64,000 nucleotides of DNA. Origin: Pseudomonas sp. dw_358 (GTDB lineage Bacteria; Pseudomonadota; Gammaproteobacteria; Pseudomonadales; Pseudomonadaceae). The DNA is taken from the NCBI RefSeq assembly GCF_018449655.1, contig NZ_JAAVUX010000020.1, forward strand, positions 35,337-99,336, written 5' to 3'. Below, piece by piece: positions 19,120 to 27,267 of the stretch; within the stretch, counting starts at the first letter, position 1; every line of letters begins with the position of its first letter. A program made the translations under genes and the position numbers. Under the pieces are notes generated by a model. The model was not told where the DNA came from, searched no databases, and saw nothing but the letters and a program-made list of their open reading frames with translations.

Positions 19120-19170
19120 CCCGCGCCTCGCTCTAGAGTCATTTCAGACCTATAAAAAAGCGAGCGCGGG
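19120..19170 (+). promoter_or_regulatory. inverted repeat and -10-like box just before hpd
   Basis: CCCGCGC(C)TCGCT at 19120-19132 pairs with AGCGAGCGCGGG at 19159-19170 with a single bulged base; the hpd start codon is at 19174. The 26-base spacer contains TATAAA (19151-19156). As RNA, the right arm would hide the hpd ribosome site; as DNA, it could be a regulator-binding dyad flanking the promoter. Confidence 0.45.
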
Positions 19171-19173
19171 ATC

Positions 19174-20256
19174 ATGACCGAGACCTCCGACAACCCCATG
19201 GGCCTCATGGGGTTTGAATTCATCGAGTTCGCTGCCCCGGTTCCGGGGACCCTGGAGCCGATCTTCGAGCTCATGGGCTTCACCCGAATCGCCAGCCATC
19301 GGTCCAAGGACGTGCACCTTTATCGACAGGGCGCCATCAACCTGATTCTGAACAATCAGCCCCACAGCCTCGCCTCCTGGTTTGCCGCCGAACATGGGCC
19401 GTCGGTCTGTGGCATGGCCTTTCGCGTGTTCAATGCCCAGCAAGCCTACAGCCGCGCCCTGGAACTGGGGGCGCAGCCGGTGGAAATCCCCACGGGCCCC
19501 ATGGAATTGCGCTTGCCGGCGATCAAGGGCATCGGTGGCGCACCGTTGTACCTGATCGACCGCCACGGCGAAGGCAGTGCTATCTACGACATCGACTTCA
19601 ATTACCTGGAGGGGGTCGAACGTCACCCGTCGGGGGCCGGGCTCAAGGTCGTGGACCACCTGACCCACAACGTGTATCGCGGCCGCATGGCCTACTGGGC
19701 GGGTTTCTACGAGAGGCTGTTCAACTTTCGCGAGGCGCGTTATTTCGACATCAAGGGCGAATACACTGGGTTGACCTCCAAGGCCATGTCGGCACCCGAT
19801 GGTCTGATTCGCATCCCGCTCAACGAAGAATCGTCCAAGGGCGCGGGGCAGATCGAGGAGTTCTTGATGCAGTTCAACGGGGAGGGCATTCAGCATGTGG
19901 CTTTTCTCACCGATGACCTGATCAAGACCTGGGATGCCCTCAAGGCCTTGGGCCTGCCGTTCATGACGGCACCGCCGGACACGTATTACGAAATGCTGGA
20001 AGGGCGCCTGCCCGGCCATGGCGAGCCGGTGGCCGAGTTGCAGGCGCGGGGGATCTTGCTGGATGGCGCTACCTACGGCGAAGATCACCGCCTGTTGCTA
20101 CAGATTTTTTCCCAGACCCTGATGGGGCCGGTGTTTTTCGAGTTCATCCAGCGCAAAGGTGATGACGGCTTCGGGGAAGGCAACTTCAAGGCGCTGTTTG
20201 AATCCATCGAGCGCGATCAGGTCCGGCGCGGGGTGCTGCACGTCGCCTCGTCCTGA
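19174..20256 (+). CDS. hpd: 4-hydroxyphenylpyruvate dioxygenase
   Basis: A 360-residue non-heme iron dioxygenase that converts 4-hydroxyphenylpyruvate to homogentisate in tyrosine catabolism. The iron ligands are visible: His162 in VDHLTHNV, His241 in IQHVAFLTDD and Glu323 in FFEFIQRKG. Length and motifs match the well-studied Pseudomonas enzyme. The homogentisate pathway genes (hmgA, fahA, maiA) are not in the window, so the rest of the route is encoded elsewhere. It ends 4 bp from the stop of the convergent CSS-motif gene. Confidence 0.97.
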   Translation: MTETSDNPMGLMGFEFIEFAAPVPGTLEPIFELMGFTRIASHRSKDVHLYRQGAINLILNNQPHSLASWFAAEHGPSVCGMAFRVFNAQQAYSRALELGAQPVEIPTGPMELRLPAIKGIGGAPLYLIDRHGEGSAIYDIDFNYLEGVERHPSGAGLKVVDHLTHNVYRGRMAYWAGFYERLFNFREARYFDIKGEYTGLTSKAMSAPDGLIRIPLNEESSKGAGQIEEFLMQFNGEGIQHVAFLTDDLIKTWDALKALGLPFMTAPPDTYYEMLEGRLPGHGEPVAELQARGILLDGATYGEDHRLLLQIFSQTLMGPVFFEFIQRKGDDGFGEGNFKALFESIERDQVRRGVLHVASS

Positions 20257-20260
20257 CCGA

Positions 20261-21055
20261 TCAGCCGCGGCGGCCGCGGTAGATCCAAGTAAAGACAATA
20301 CCACCTACCACAATACCGACCATCAACAGGCTGCCGATGATCGAGGTCAGGCCTCGAGCATGCTGGTTCTGGATCTCGTCGGCAGAGACCCCGCCGACGA
20401 TGCGGTAGTCATGACGCTCCGACAGTCGCACCCGGCGCAATGGCAGACCCTCGGACGGGTCGTTGTCCAAGACCCTGCCGCTCTCGTCCAGCAGTGTGTC
20501 ACCGACCCCCATAAGGACATGCACCTCTTCGCCGGACCTGCGCAGCGGCTTGGCAAGGGGTTCTGCATGCACCGTCAGGTTGACGGAGTAGGGTACATGA
20601 CCAACGCTGTAGAGCAGCGAGCTGGCCGTCGGGGTCAGTCGGTCAGTGGTCTGCAAGAGCAACCGTCCCGAGCGTGGCAGCTCCAGCTGCAGCATGTGGG
20701 TAGAACGGCCGAAAAAGCTGCCGCACACATGGCGATCACCGCGGGCAATGAAGACCGAGCGAAGATAGGCGTGAAGTGTCGCCACCTGCTGCAGCGCCAC
20801 AATGACCGGCGCGTTGCAGTCCTGGGTGGCAAAAGGGCTGACAGTCGGCAGTACTGCCGTGACCTGATCCAGTATCTCGTCGATATCATCTATGGCCCTC
20901 TGCACGGCTTCGTCGATCCGGTTGATCAGGGACCGCTCCAGGACACTGCGATGCAGGGCGTACCCGGCGCACACGGGTGCTGCTGCGCTGATGAGGCCCA
21001 ATGCGAGCGCAATCAGCCAGCGTGGCAGGGTGAGGGTGAGGCGGGTGTCAATCAT
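20261..21055 (-). CDS. CSS-motif periplasmic sensor without an EAL domain
   Basis: A 264-residue membrane protein with one segment near residues 12-32, a periplasmic CSS-motif domain (PF12792; Cys80 and Cys111 in VCGSFFG) and a second segment near 235-257. It then stops after only a few basic residues. In most family members this sensor is followed by a c-di-GMP EAL phosphodiesterase domain. That domain is absent here, and the downstream sequence shows no remnant before hpd. The ATG at 21055 is the likely start. It may be a stand-alone redox sensor or a truncated gene. It is on the same strand as the lipid operon but behind a terminator. Confidence 0.75.
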   Translation of the reverse strand: MIDTRLTLTLPRWLIALALGLISAAAPVCAGYALHRSVLERSLINRIDEAVQRAIDDIDEILDQVTAVLPTVSPFATQDCNAPVIVALQQVATLHAYLRSVFIARGDRHVCGSFFGRSTHMLQLELPRSGRLLLQTTDRLTPTASSLLYSVGHVPYSVNLTVHAEPLAKPLRRSGEEVHVLMGVGDTLLDESGRVLDNDPSEGLPLRRVRLSERHDYRIVGGVSADEIQNQHARGLTSIIGSLLMVGIVVGGIVFTWIYRGRRG

Positions 21056-21166
21056 GGCAGGCGTTCCGGGTTGCGCGCGCAATCCCGGGGTGGAACCGCC
21101 ACACCGCAGGAGAATAAGGCCCGGGCCTGCCGTATGCGTTAGGTCAAACCCGTCTATGCGGGTGGG

Positions 21167-21189
21167 AAAAAACCGCGCAGGCACCGCGG
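21167..21189 (-). terminator. rho-independent terminator after the ybhN-like gene
   Basis: On the minus strand CCGCG, a 7-base loop and CGCGG are followed by six T residues. It begins about 10 bases after the stop of the YbhN-family gene and closes the three-gene lipid operon. Confidence 0.75.
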
Positions 21190-21198
21190 AGCCGCGGC

Positions 21199-22140
21199 TT
21201 ATGAAGAGGCCTGCACGCGGGCTGCGCGCTTTTCCAGCAGCAGGTAGATCAGCGCCGCCACAGCCAGGGGAATCAGGAAGTACAGGGCCCGATAAGCAAT
21301 CAACGCCGCCAACAGTGTGCCCCGGGAATACGCGCCCTGCAGCAAGGCGACAAAGATCGCTTCCAGCACGCCCAGACCGGCCGGTATGTGAGCCACCACC
21401 CCGGCAATACTGCTGATCAGCAGGATCGCCAGCACTGTCGCAAAGCCTGCCTTGGCGGGCAGCAGCACGAAGATCAGCGTGGCCATCAGGCTCCAGTTCA
21501 GCGCCCCGAGGCCAGCCTGCAAGAGCGCCATGCGCCACGATGGCAGATCGATCTGCTGGCCGCGGATCTGCCAGCAGCGGCGGTGGCTGAAGGCGCAGGC
21601 CAAAAGGTAGAACAGCCCTGCAAAAATCATCGCCAGGCCAATGAGCCGCAGGCCCGCCGTACCGAGTTTCACGCTGTCGGGCAGCGCCGGCAGGCCCATG
21701 GCGAAGACCGTGCCGGCCACGAGCAGGTAACCGAGCCAATTGGTGACCAGCCCCAGGCTCAGGATGCGCGTGATAGTCGGCCCGTCCAGCCCCAGTTTTC
21801 CGTACAGGCGGTAGCGCAGGGCGATCCCGCCTACCCAGGAACTCAAGTTCAGGTTGAAGGCATAACACACGACTGCCAATGGCAGCACTTGGGTCGCTGG
21901 CAGGCCATGGCGGGTGTACTGGCGAGACACCAGGTCGTAACTGGCAAACACCCCGTAACTGGCGATGGCGATGGCACCTCCCAGCATCAAGGTGCTGGCC
22001 TTGTAACTGCGCAGACCGTGCAGCACTTCCTGCCAATCCATGTGGCGAAACAGCAGGAACAGAAACACCGGCACCATCACGAAAAACAGCAGGTTGACCC
22101 CGCTTCGCGCCCAGATCCAACGGCTCGGACGCGGGCTCAC
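21199..22140 (-). CDS. YbhN/UPF0104 lysylphosphatidylglycerol-synthetase-like membrane protein
   Basis: A 313-residue polytopic membrane protein of the YbhN/UPF0104 family, related to the flippase half of MprF. LNLSSWVGGIALRYRLYG and AHIPAGLGVLEAIFVALL are typical motifs. The GTG start at 22140 overlaps the stop of the cardiolipin synthase gene (GTGA), giving tight translational coupling. Its place as third gene after an EEP protein and ClsB copies the E. coli ybhP-clsB-ybhN order, which implies a shared role in membrane phospholipid handling. The precise activity is not established. Confidence 0.85.
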   Translation of the reverse strand: MSPRPSRWIWARSGVNLLFFVMVPVFLFLLFRHMDWQEVLHGLRSYKASTLMLGGAIAIASYGVFASYDLVSRQYTRHGLPATQVLPLAVVCYAFNLNLSSWVGGIALRYRLYGKLGLDGPTITRILSLGLVTNWLGYLLVAGTVFAMGLPALPDSVKLGTAGLRLIGLAMIFAGLFYLLACAFSHRRCWQIRGQQIDLPSWRMALLQAGLGALNWSLMATLIFVLLPAKAGFATVLAILLISSIAGVVAHIPAGLGVLEAIFVALLQGAYSRGTLLAALIAYRALYFLIPLAVAALIYLLLEKRAARVQASS

Positions 22141-23405
22141 GGGGTTTCTTCTTCTTTGAGTTGCAGCCCGGCCGGCGTGCAGGCTGGCTGCACATCCAGC
22201 AACGGCTTGAGCCTGGGCGAGTGGGCCGGGATAAAACCGACCCAGGCCGGAAAGTGGCGCAGGAAGTGGAAGGTCACGAAGATCAACGGCGCACGCCACC
22301 AATAGCCCCGCAGCGCAGTCTGCTGGCTGATGGCCGTGCAGCTGTGGCTGGCCAGCCCATGGAGGTGTTGATACAGGCGCTCATTGAATGCAGCATCGCG
22401 AATGACCAGATTGGCTTCCAGGTTCAGCGACAGACTCAGCGGGTCGAGGTTGCTCGACCCCACCGTGGCCCAGTCCCGGTCGACAATGGCGACCTTGCCG
22501 TGCAGTGGCCGGTCGCAGTATTCATGGATCTGCACGCCGTCGCGCAACAGGTAGTTGTAGAGCAGCCGCGAACACAGCCTCACCAGCGGCATGTCCGGCA
22601 TGCCTTGCAAAATCAGGGTGATCTTGACCCCACGCCGCGCCGCATCGCGCAGGGCACGCAGCAGCCGATACCCAGGGAAGAAATAGGCGTTGGCAATGAT
22701 CACCCGTTCCCGGGCGTTCTCCAGCGCCTGCAAATAGTGTTGTTCGATGTCACGGGTGTGTTCCTGGTTGTCACGGATACTCAGCAACACCCGGGCCTGG
22801 GCGCTGTCGGCATCAATGGGCTCGGCGCGGCTACGCCAGGGGGCTCGGGGACGGGGCAGGGAGCTGGACTCATCGAGCAGCGCCAGGGTGGCCCGGTGCA
22901 GGTCGCCAACGATCGGCCCGATGACCTTCACGGCGTAGTCCTGCTTGGCCATGGCACCGAAGCTGGCCAGGTGGTCAGCGCTGTAGTTGATGCCGCCGAC
23001 GTAGCCCACTTCGCCGTCGATCACGACGACTTTGCGGTGCAGGCGGCGAAACAGGTTGGTGCGCATCCCCAAGAACCTGGGTTGCGGGTCGAACGCCTGG
23101 ACGTGGACCCCGGCGTTCACCAGATGACGCAGGAACGGCATGCTCAGGTCGGCGGTGCCATAGCCGTCCACCAGCATCTCCACCCGTACCCCGCGGCGCG
23201 CGGCGGCTACCAGCACCGCCTGCAACTGACGACCCACCTCATCTTCGAAGACGATGAAGGTTTCCAGCAGCACTTCTTCCCGGGCCCGGCCAATGGCCTC
23301 GAAGACACTGGGGAAGAAGTCCTCGCCGTTAATCAGCAGTTGCACCTGATTGCCCTCACGCCACTGTTCGGTAAACGGCAGCGCATCGCGGCTGGCCGCG
23401 CTCAC
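22137..23405 (-). CDS. clsB: cardiolipin synthase B (ClsB-like, PLD superfamily)
   Basis: A 422-residue phospholipase-D-superfamily enzyme with two HKD motifs, LHRKVVVIDGEVGYVGG and LHGKVAIVDRDWATVGSSN. It has a single C-terminal hydrophobic stretch and no N-terminal double membrane anchor, as expected of ClsB rather than ClsA. It joins phospholipids into cardiolipin; E. coli ClsB can also make phosphatidylglycerol. The GTG start at 23405 overlaps the preceding stop (GTGA). The middle gene of a ybhP-clsB-ybhN-type operon. Confidence 0.92.
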   Translation of the reverse strand: MSAASRDALPFTEQWREGNQVQLLINGEDFFPSVFEAIGRAREEVLLETFIVFEDEVGRQLQAVLVAAARRGVRVEMLVDGYGTADLSMPFLRHLVNAGVHVQAFDPQPRFLGMRTNLFRRLHRKVVVIDGEVGYVGGINYSADHLASFGAMAKQDYAVKVIGPIVGDLHRATLALLDESSSLPRPRAPWRSRAEPIDADSAQARVLLSIRDNQEHTRDIEQHYLQALENARERVIIANAYFFPGYRLLRALRDAARRGVKITLILQGMPDMPLVRLCSRLLYNYLLRDGVQIHEYCDRPLHGKVAIVDRDWATVGSSNLDPLSLSLNLEANLVIRDAAFNERLYQHLHGLASHSCTAISQQTALRGYWWRAPLIFVTFHFLRHFPAWVGFIPAHSPRLKPLLDVQPACTPAGLQLKEEETP

Positions 23406-24184
23406 AGGTGCACCTCCACGGCGAGCGGCACATGGTCGGACAGATGGGACCACGGCTTGCGTGACAAGGCCCGGGGGGCCGTGGCGGTGGCGTTGCGCAG
23501 GTAGATCCGGTCCAGGCACAGCAGTGGCCAGCGCGCCGGGAAGCTGCGGGCCGGCTTGCCGAACGCAGCGCTGAACACCTCCTCCAGGCCGCAGCGCGCC
23601 ATCAGCCCGTCTGCCCGCTGACGCCAGTCGTTGAAATCCCCTGCGACGATCACCGGCACATCGCCGGGCAGGCTGTCGACCAATTCGCCCAGCAGGCCCA
23701 ACTGCTGGCGCCGATGGTGCTCGCGCAGGCCCAGGTGGGCGCAGACCGTATGCACTTCGGGTTGGCCCGGCACCGCCAGCACCGAGTGCAGCAGGCCACG
23801 CTGTTCGGTACCGTGCACCGACACGTCAAGGTTTTCATGGCGGATGATCGGAAACTTGGACAGCAGCGCATTACCGTGATCACCTTCCGGGTACACCGCA
23901 TTGCGCCCATAGGCAAACTCCGGCCACATGCTGTCGGCGAGAAACTCGTACTGGGGCACATCTGACCAGTTGGGATAGCGCCGGCCGTGCTGGAGGTGTG
24001 CCCCGAGCACTTCCTGGAGAAACACCACGTCCGCCTCGAGGGTGCGTACCGCATCGCGCAACTCGGGCAACACGAAACGCCGGTTCAACGGGCTGAAGCC
24101 CTTGTGGGTGTTGACCGTCAATATCCGCAGCATGTGAACCGCAGGCGCCTGCTCGGGCAGTGGCCGAAGGTTTGACGTGGTCAT
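23402..24184 (-). CDS. endonuclease/exonuclease/phosphatase family protein (YbhP-like)
   Basis: A 260-residue EEP-superfamily hydrolase. LTVNTHKGF, VVFLQEV, VAGDFNDWR and a terminal LSDHVPLAVE give the Asn, Glu, Asp/Asn and Asp/His positions of the metal-dependent phosphodiesterase site. AGGA stands seven bases before the ATG at 24184. It is the first gene of the operon with ClsB and the YbhN homologue. The context favours a lipid phosphodiesterase or phosphatase role over DNA cleavage, but that is inference. Confidence 0.88.
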   Translation of the reverse strand: MTTSNLRPLPEQAPAVHMLRILTVNTHKGFSPLNRRFVLPELRDAVRTLEADVVFLQEVLGAHLQHGRRYPNWSDVPQYEFLADSMWPEFAYGRNAVYPEGDHGNALLSKFPIIRHENLDVSVHGTEQRGLLHSVLAVPGQPEVHTVCAHLGLREHHRRQQLGLLGELVDSLPGDVPVIVAGDFNDWRQRADGLMARCGLEEVFSAAFGKPARSFPARWPLLCLDRIYLRNATATAPRALSRKPWSHLSDHVPLAVEVHL

Positions 24185-24330
24185 GGGCAGTTCCTGGTGG
24201 CGACATAAACGGGCCATCATCAGGCCTTTAGTTTCCGACCCGGTCCAGAGCAGGGAGGTTCCACTGGCCATAACGGGTAGAATCAAACGAACCCTTGAAC
24301 ATGCCAACCCTTCAGCGGACCACGCCTGAC

Positions 24331-24930
24331 ATGACCGAACATCACCGCCGCCCCGTCCCCCTCGCCAAATGCTACCGCCTGATCACCCACGGCCCGACCA
24401 TCCTGGTCAGCGCCAGCCACGAGGGCCAACGGGACATCATGGCCGCCGCCTGGAACATGGGCGTCGACTTCGATCCACCCAAGATCTCTGTGGTGCTGGA
24501 CAAAGCCTCCTGGACCCGCCGCCTGCTCGAAGCCAGCGGCACCTTCGTGGTGCAGGTACCCAGCCTTGCACAAGTGAACATCGTCCAGACAGTCGGCAAC
24601 ACCTCGGGCCAGCAGTTGAGCGAAGAGCAGGGCACCGACAAGTTCAGCCGTTACGACCTGAAGACCTTCGCCGGTGAACAGCTCGATGCGCCCTTGCTGG
24701 AAGGGTGCGTGGCATGGCTGGAATGCAAGCTGCTGGTGGACGCAAACAATCAGAACGAACACGACCTGTTTCTCGCCGAGGTGATCAGCGCCCAGGCGGA
24801 TGACCGGGTGTTCAAGGACGGCCACTGGGATTTCACCGGCCACGATCAACTGCGCACCCTGCACCATGTCGCCGGTGGGCACTATCTGGTGATCGGGGAG
24901 GCGGTGCAGGGTGTCGAAATAGAGGTGTGA
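24331..24930 (+). CDS. flavin reductase family protein
   Basis: A 199-residue flavin-reductase-like FMN-binding protein (PF01613), recognised from LITHGPTILVSASHEG and MAAAWNMGVDFDPPKISVVLDK. This subgroup is separate from the operon-linked reductase at the left edge and is usually a single gene of unknown partner. I chose the ATG at 24331 (MTEHHRR); 24301 and 24295 are possible earlier starts. It converges on bkdB, with a shared hairpin between them. Confidence 0.85.
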   Translation: MTEHHRRPVPLAKCYRLITHGPTILVSASHEGQRDIMAAAWNMGVDFDPPKISVVLDKASWTRRLLEASGTFVVQVPSLAQVNIVQTVGNTSGQQLSEEQGTDKFSRYDLKTFAGEQLDAPLLEGCVAWLECKLLVDANNQNEHDLFLAEVISAQADDRVFKDGHWDFTGHDQLRTLHHVAGGHYLVIGEAVQGVEIEV

Positions 24931-24939
24931 CCCCACGGC

Positions 24940-24962
24940 GCCATGCTCTACGGGAGCATGGC
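24940..24962. terminator. hairpin between convergent genes
   Basis: GCCATGCT, a seven-base loop and AGCATGGC form a perfect 8-bp stem between the stops of the flavin reductase and bkdB. It lacks a T tract, but its position fits a bidirectional terminator. Confidence 0.5.
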
Positions 24963-24987
24963 CGGCCGCCTGAACGTTTGCCGCGCA

Positions 24988-26214
24988 TCAATCCAGAAAC
25001 AACATCGCCGGCTGCTCCAGCAGCCCGCGCACCGCTTGAATGAACCGAGCCGCATCCATGCCGTCCACCACCCGGTGATCGAACGAACTGCTCAGGTTCA
25101 TCATGCTGCGCACCACGATCTGGCCGTTGACCACCACGGGCCGCTCGACGATACGGTTCACGCCGATGATAGCCACTTCCGGGCGGTTGATCACCGGCGT
25201 CGAGGCGATGCCGCCCAATGCGCCCAGGCTGGTGAGGGTGATGGTCGAGCCGTTGAGCTCGTCGCGCCTCGCGGTGCCGTTGCGGGCTGCCTCGGCCAGC
25301 CTGACGATCTCGGCGGCATTGGCCCACAGGTCGCCCCGGTGCGCATCGCGCAGCACCGGTACCATCAGGCCGGTGTCACTTTGGGTCGCAATACCCACAT
25401 GCACGGCGTGGTGACGAGTGATCATCTGTGCCTGATCGTCATAGTGGGCGTTGAGTTGCGGGAACTCGCGCAAGGCCACCACCAGCGCGCGCACCAGCAG
25501 CGGCAACAAAGTCAGGCGCCCGCGCGATTCGGTCCATTTGTTGTTCAAGTGACGGCGTAGCGCTTCGAGCGCCGTGACGTCGATCTCCTCCACGTAACTG
25601 AAGTGGGCGACCGTGCGCGTGGCATCCTGCATGCGCTGGGCAATCTGGCGGCGCAGGCCGATGACCGGGATCTGCTCTGGTTCGGCGCTGTCGTGGCCCA
25701 CGTTCAACGAGGCAGGGGCCGAGCGCTGAAGAAACTGTTCAAGGTCGTCCTGAGTCACCCGTCCCTGGCGGCCGGTGCCGGTCACGAAGCGCAGTTCGAT
25801 GCCCGCATCCCAGGCTCGTTTGCGGACTGCCGGTGCAGCCAGGGGGCGGCGTACGGAAGAGGACGGCGCCGGGGTTGCCGTGGGCTCCGCCACGGGCTGC
25901 ATGACCACGGGCGCCGCTGCGGAGGTCGGTCGCGGCGACGCGGGAGCGGCGCTTGCAGCGGCCTCGCCCTCTGCGTCCAGTTCGATGCAGATCAGCTCTG
26001 CGCCTACCGCCATCACTTCCCCGGGCGCAGCGCCCAGGGAAATCACCGTGCCCGCCACCGCACTGGGAATCTCCACGGTGGCCTTGTCGGTCATGACATC
26101 GGCGAGGATCTGATCCTCACCCACCCGGTCGCCCACCTTGACGAACCATTCCACCAGCTCGACCTGCGCAATGCCCTCGCCGATGTCCGGCATTCTGATC
26201 ACATGGGTACCCAT
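24988..26214 (-). CDS. bkdB: branched-chain 2-oxoacid dehydrogenase E2 (acyltransferase)
   Basis: A 408-residue dihydrolipoamide acyltransferase, the core of the branched-chain 2-oxoacid dehydrogenase complex. It has an N-terminal lipoyl domain (lipoylated Lys44 in MTDKATVE), an Ala/Pro-rich linker, a subunit-binding domain (about 130-170) and a C-terminal catalytic domain with SFDHRVVDGMD. It transfers acyl groups from E1 to CoA in valine, leucine and isoleucine breakdown. It starts directly after the E1 beta stop. In P. putida the E3 gene lpdV follows bkdB; here a convergent flavin reductase does. Confidence 0.95.
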   Translation of the reverse strand: MGTHVIRMPDIGEGIAQVELVEWFVKVGDRVGEDQILADVMTDKATVEIPSAVAGTVISLGAAPGEVMAVGAELICIELDAEGEAAASAAPASPRPTSAAAPVVMQPVAEPTATPAPSSSVRRPLAAPAVRKRAWDAGIELRFVTGTGRQGRVTQDDLEQFLQRSAPASLNVGHDSAEPEQIPVIGLRRQIAQRMQDATRTVAHFSYVEEIDVTALEALRRHLNNKWTESRGRLTLLPLLVRALVVALREFPQLNAHYDDQAQMITRHHAVHVGIATQSDTGLMVPVLRDAHRGDLWANAAEIVRLAEAARNGTARRDELNGSTITLTSLGALGGIASTPVINRPEVAIIGVNRIVERPVVVNGQIVVRSMMNLSSSFDHRVVDGMDAARFIQAVRGLLEQPAMLFLD

Positions 26215-27267
26215 TCAAACCTCCATGACGCGAACAAGTGCCGCGCCTACTCGCGCCGGTCCGGGGAAATAAGCCCATTCCTGGGCATGGGGGTAGGGCG
26301 TGTCCCAGCCGGTGACACGCTCGATGGGCGCCTCCAGAGCGTGAAAGCAGTGCTCCTGCATCAGCGCCACCAGCTCCGCGCCGAAGCCGCAGGTCAAGGT
26401 GGCTTCGTGCAAGACCACGCAGCGACCGGTCTTGTGCACCGAATTGACCAAGGTCTCCAGGTCCAATGGCCACAGGCTGCGCAAATCGATGACTTCGGCA
26501 TCGATTTGCGTTTCAGCGGCTGCCGCCAGGGCCACGTGCACCGTGGTGCCATAGGTCAGCACCGTGACCTCGCGGCCGGGACGGACAATGGCGGCGCTGT
26601 CCAGCGGGACCCGGTAATAGCCTTCGGGGACCACACTGGCGGGGTGCTGAGCCCAGGGGGTCACGGGGCGTTGGTGATGACCATCGAACGGGCCGTTGTA
26701 CAGGCGCTTGGGTTCGAGAAAGATCACGGGGTCGTCGTTTTCGATGGCACTGATCAACAGGCCCTTGGCGTCGTAGGGATTGGACGGCATCACCGTGCGC
26801 AAGCCGCAGACCTGGGTGAAAATCGCTTCCGGGCTCTGGCTGTGGGTCTGGCCACCATAGATCCCGCCGCCGCAAGGCATGCGCACGGTGATGGGGGCGC
26901 TGAAGTCACCGGCCGAGCGATGACGCAGCCGCGCCGCTTCGGACGCCAGTTGGTCGTAGGCTGGGTAGACGTAGTCGGCAAACTGGATTTCCGCCACCGG
27001 GCGCAGGCCGTAGGCACCCATGCCCACCGCGACGCCGACGATGCCGCTTTCGGAAATGGGCGTATCGAACACCCGTGAACGGCCGTATTTGGCCTGCAGG
27101 CCTTCGGTGCAGCGAAACACGCCGCCGAAGTAGCCGATGTCTTCGCCAAAGGCCACGACGTCGGGATCACGCTCGAGCATCACGTCCATGGCCGAGCGAA
27201 TGGCCTGGACCATGGTCATGATGGCTGTTCGGGTCTGAGTCACAGCGGGATCGTGTGGCATGTTCAT
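26215..27267 (-). CDS. bkdA2: branched-chain 2-oxoacid dehydrogenase E1 beta
   Basis: A 350-residue E1 beta subunit (transketolase pyrimidine-binding plus C-terminal domains). VVAFGEDIGYFGGVFR, FDTPISESGIVG and CGGGIYGGQTHSQSPE are characteristic of the branched-chain enzyme. It pairs with the alpha subunit to decarboxylate branched 2-oxoacids with thiamine diphosphate. The ATG at 27267 overlaps the E1 alpha stop by four bases, and the stop abuts the bkdB start. Confidence 0.96.
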   Translation of the reverse strand: MNMPHDPAVTQTRTAIMTMVQAIRSAMDVMLERDPDVVAFGEDIGYFGGVFRCTEGLQAKYGRSRVFDTPISESGIVGVAVGMGAYGLRPVAEIQFADYVYPAYDQLASEAARLRHRSAGDFSAPITVRMPCGGGIYGGQTHSQSPEAIFTQVCGLRTVMPSNPYDAKGLLISAIENDDPVIFLEPKRLYNGPFDGHHQRPVTPWAQHPASVVPEGYYRVPLDSAAIVRPGREVTVLTYGTTVHVALAAAAETQIDAEVIDLRSLWPLDLETLVNSVHKTGRCVVLHEATLTCGFGAELVALMQEHCFHALEAPIERVTGWDTPYPHAQEWAYFPGPARVGAALVRVMEV

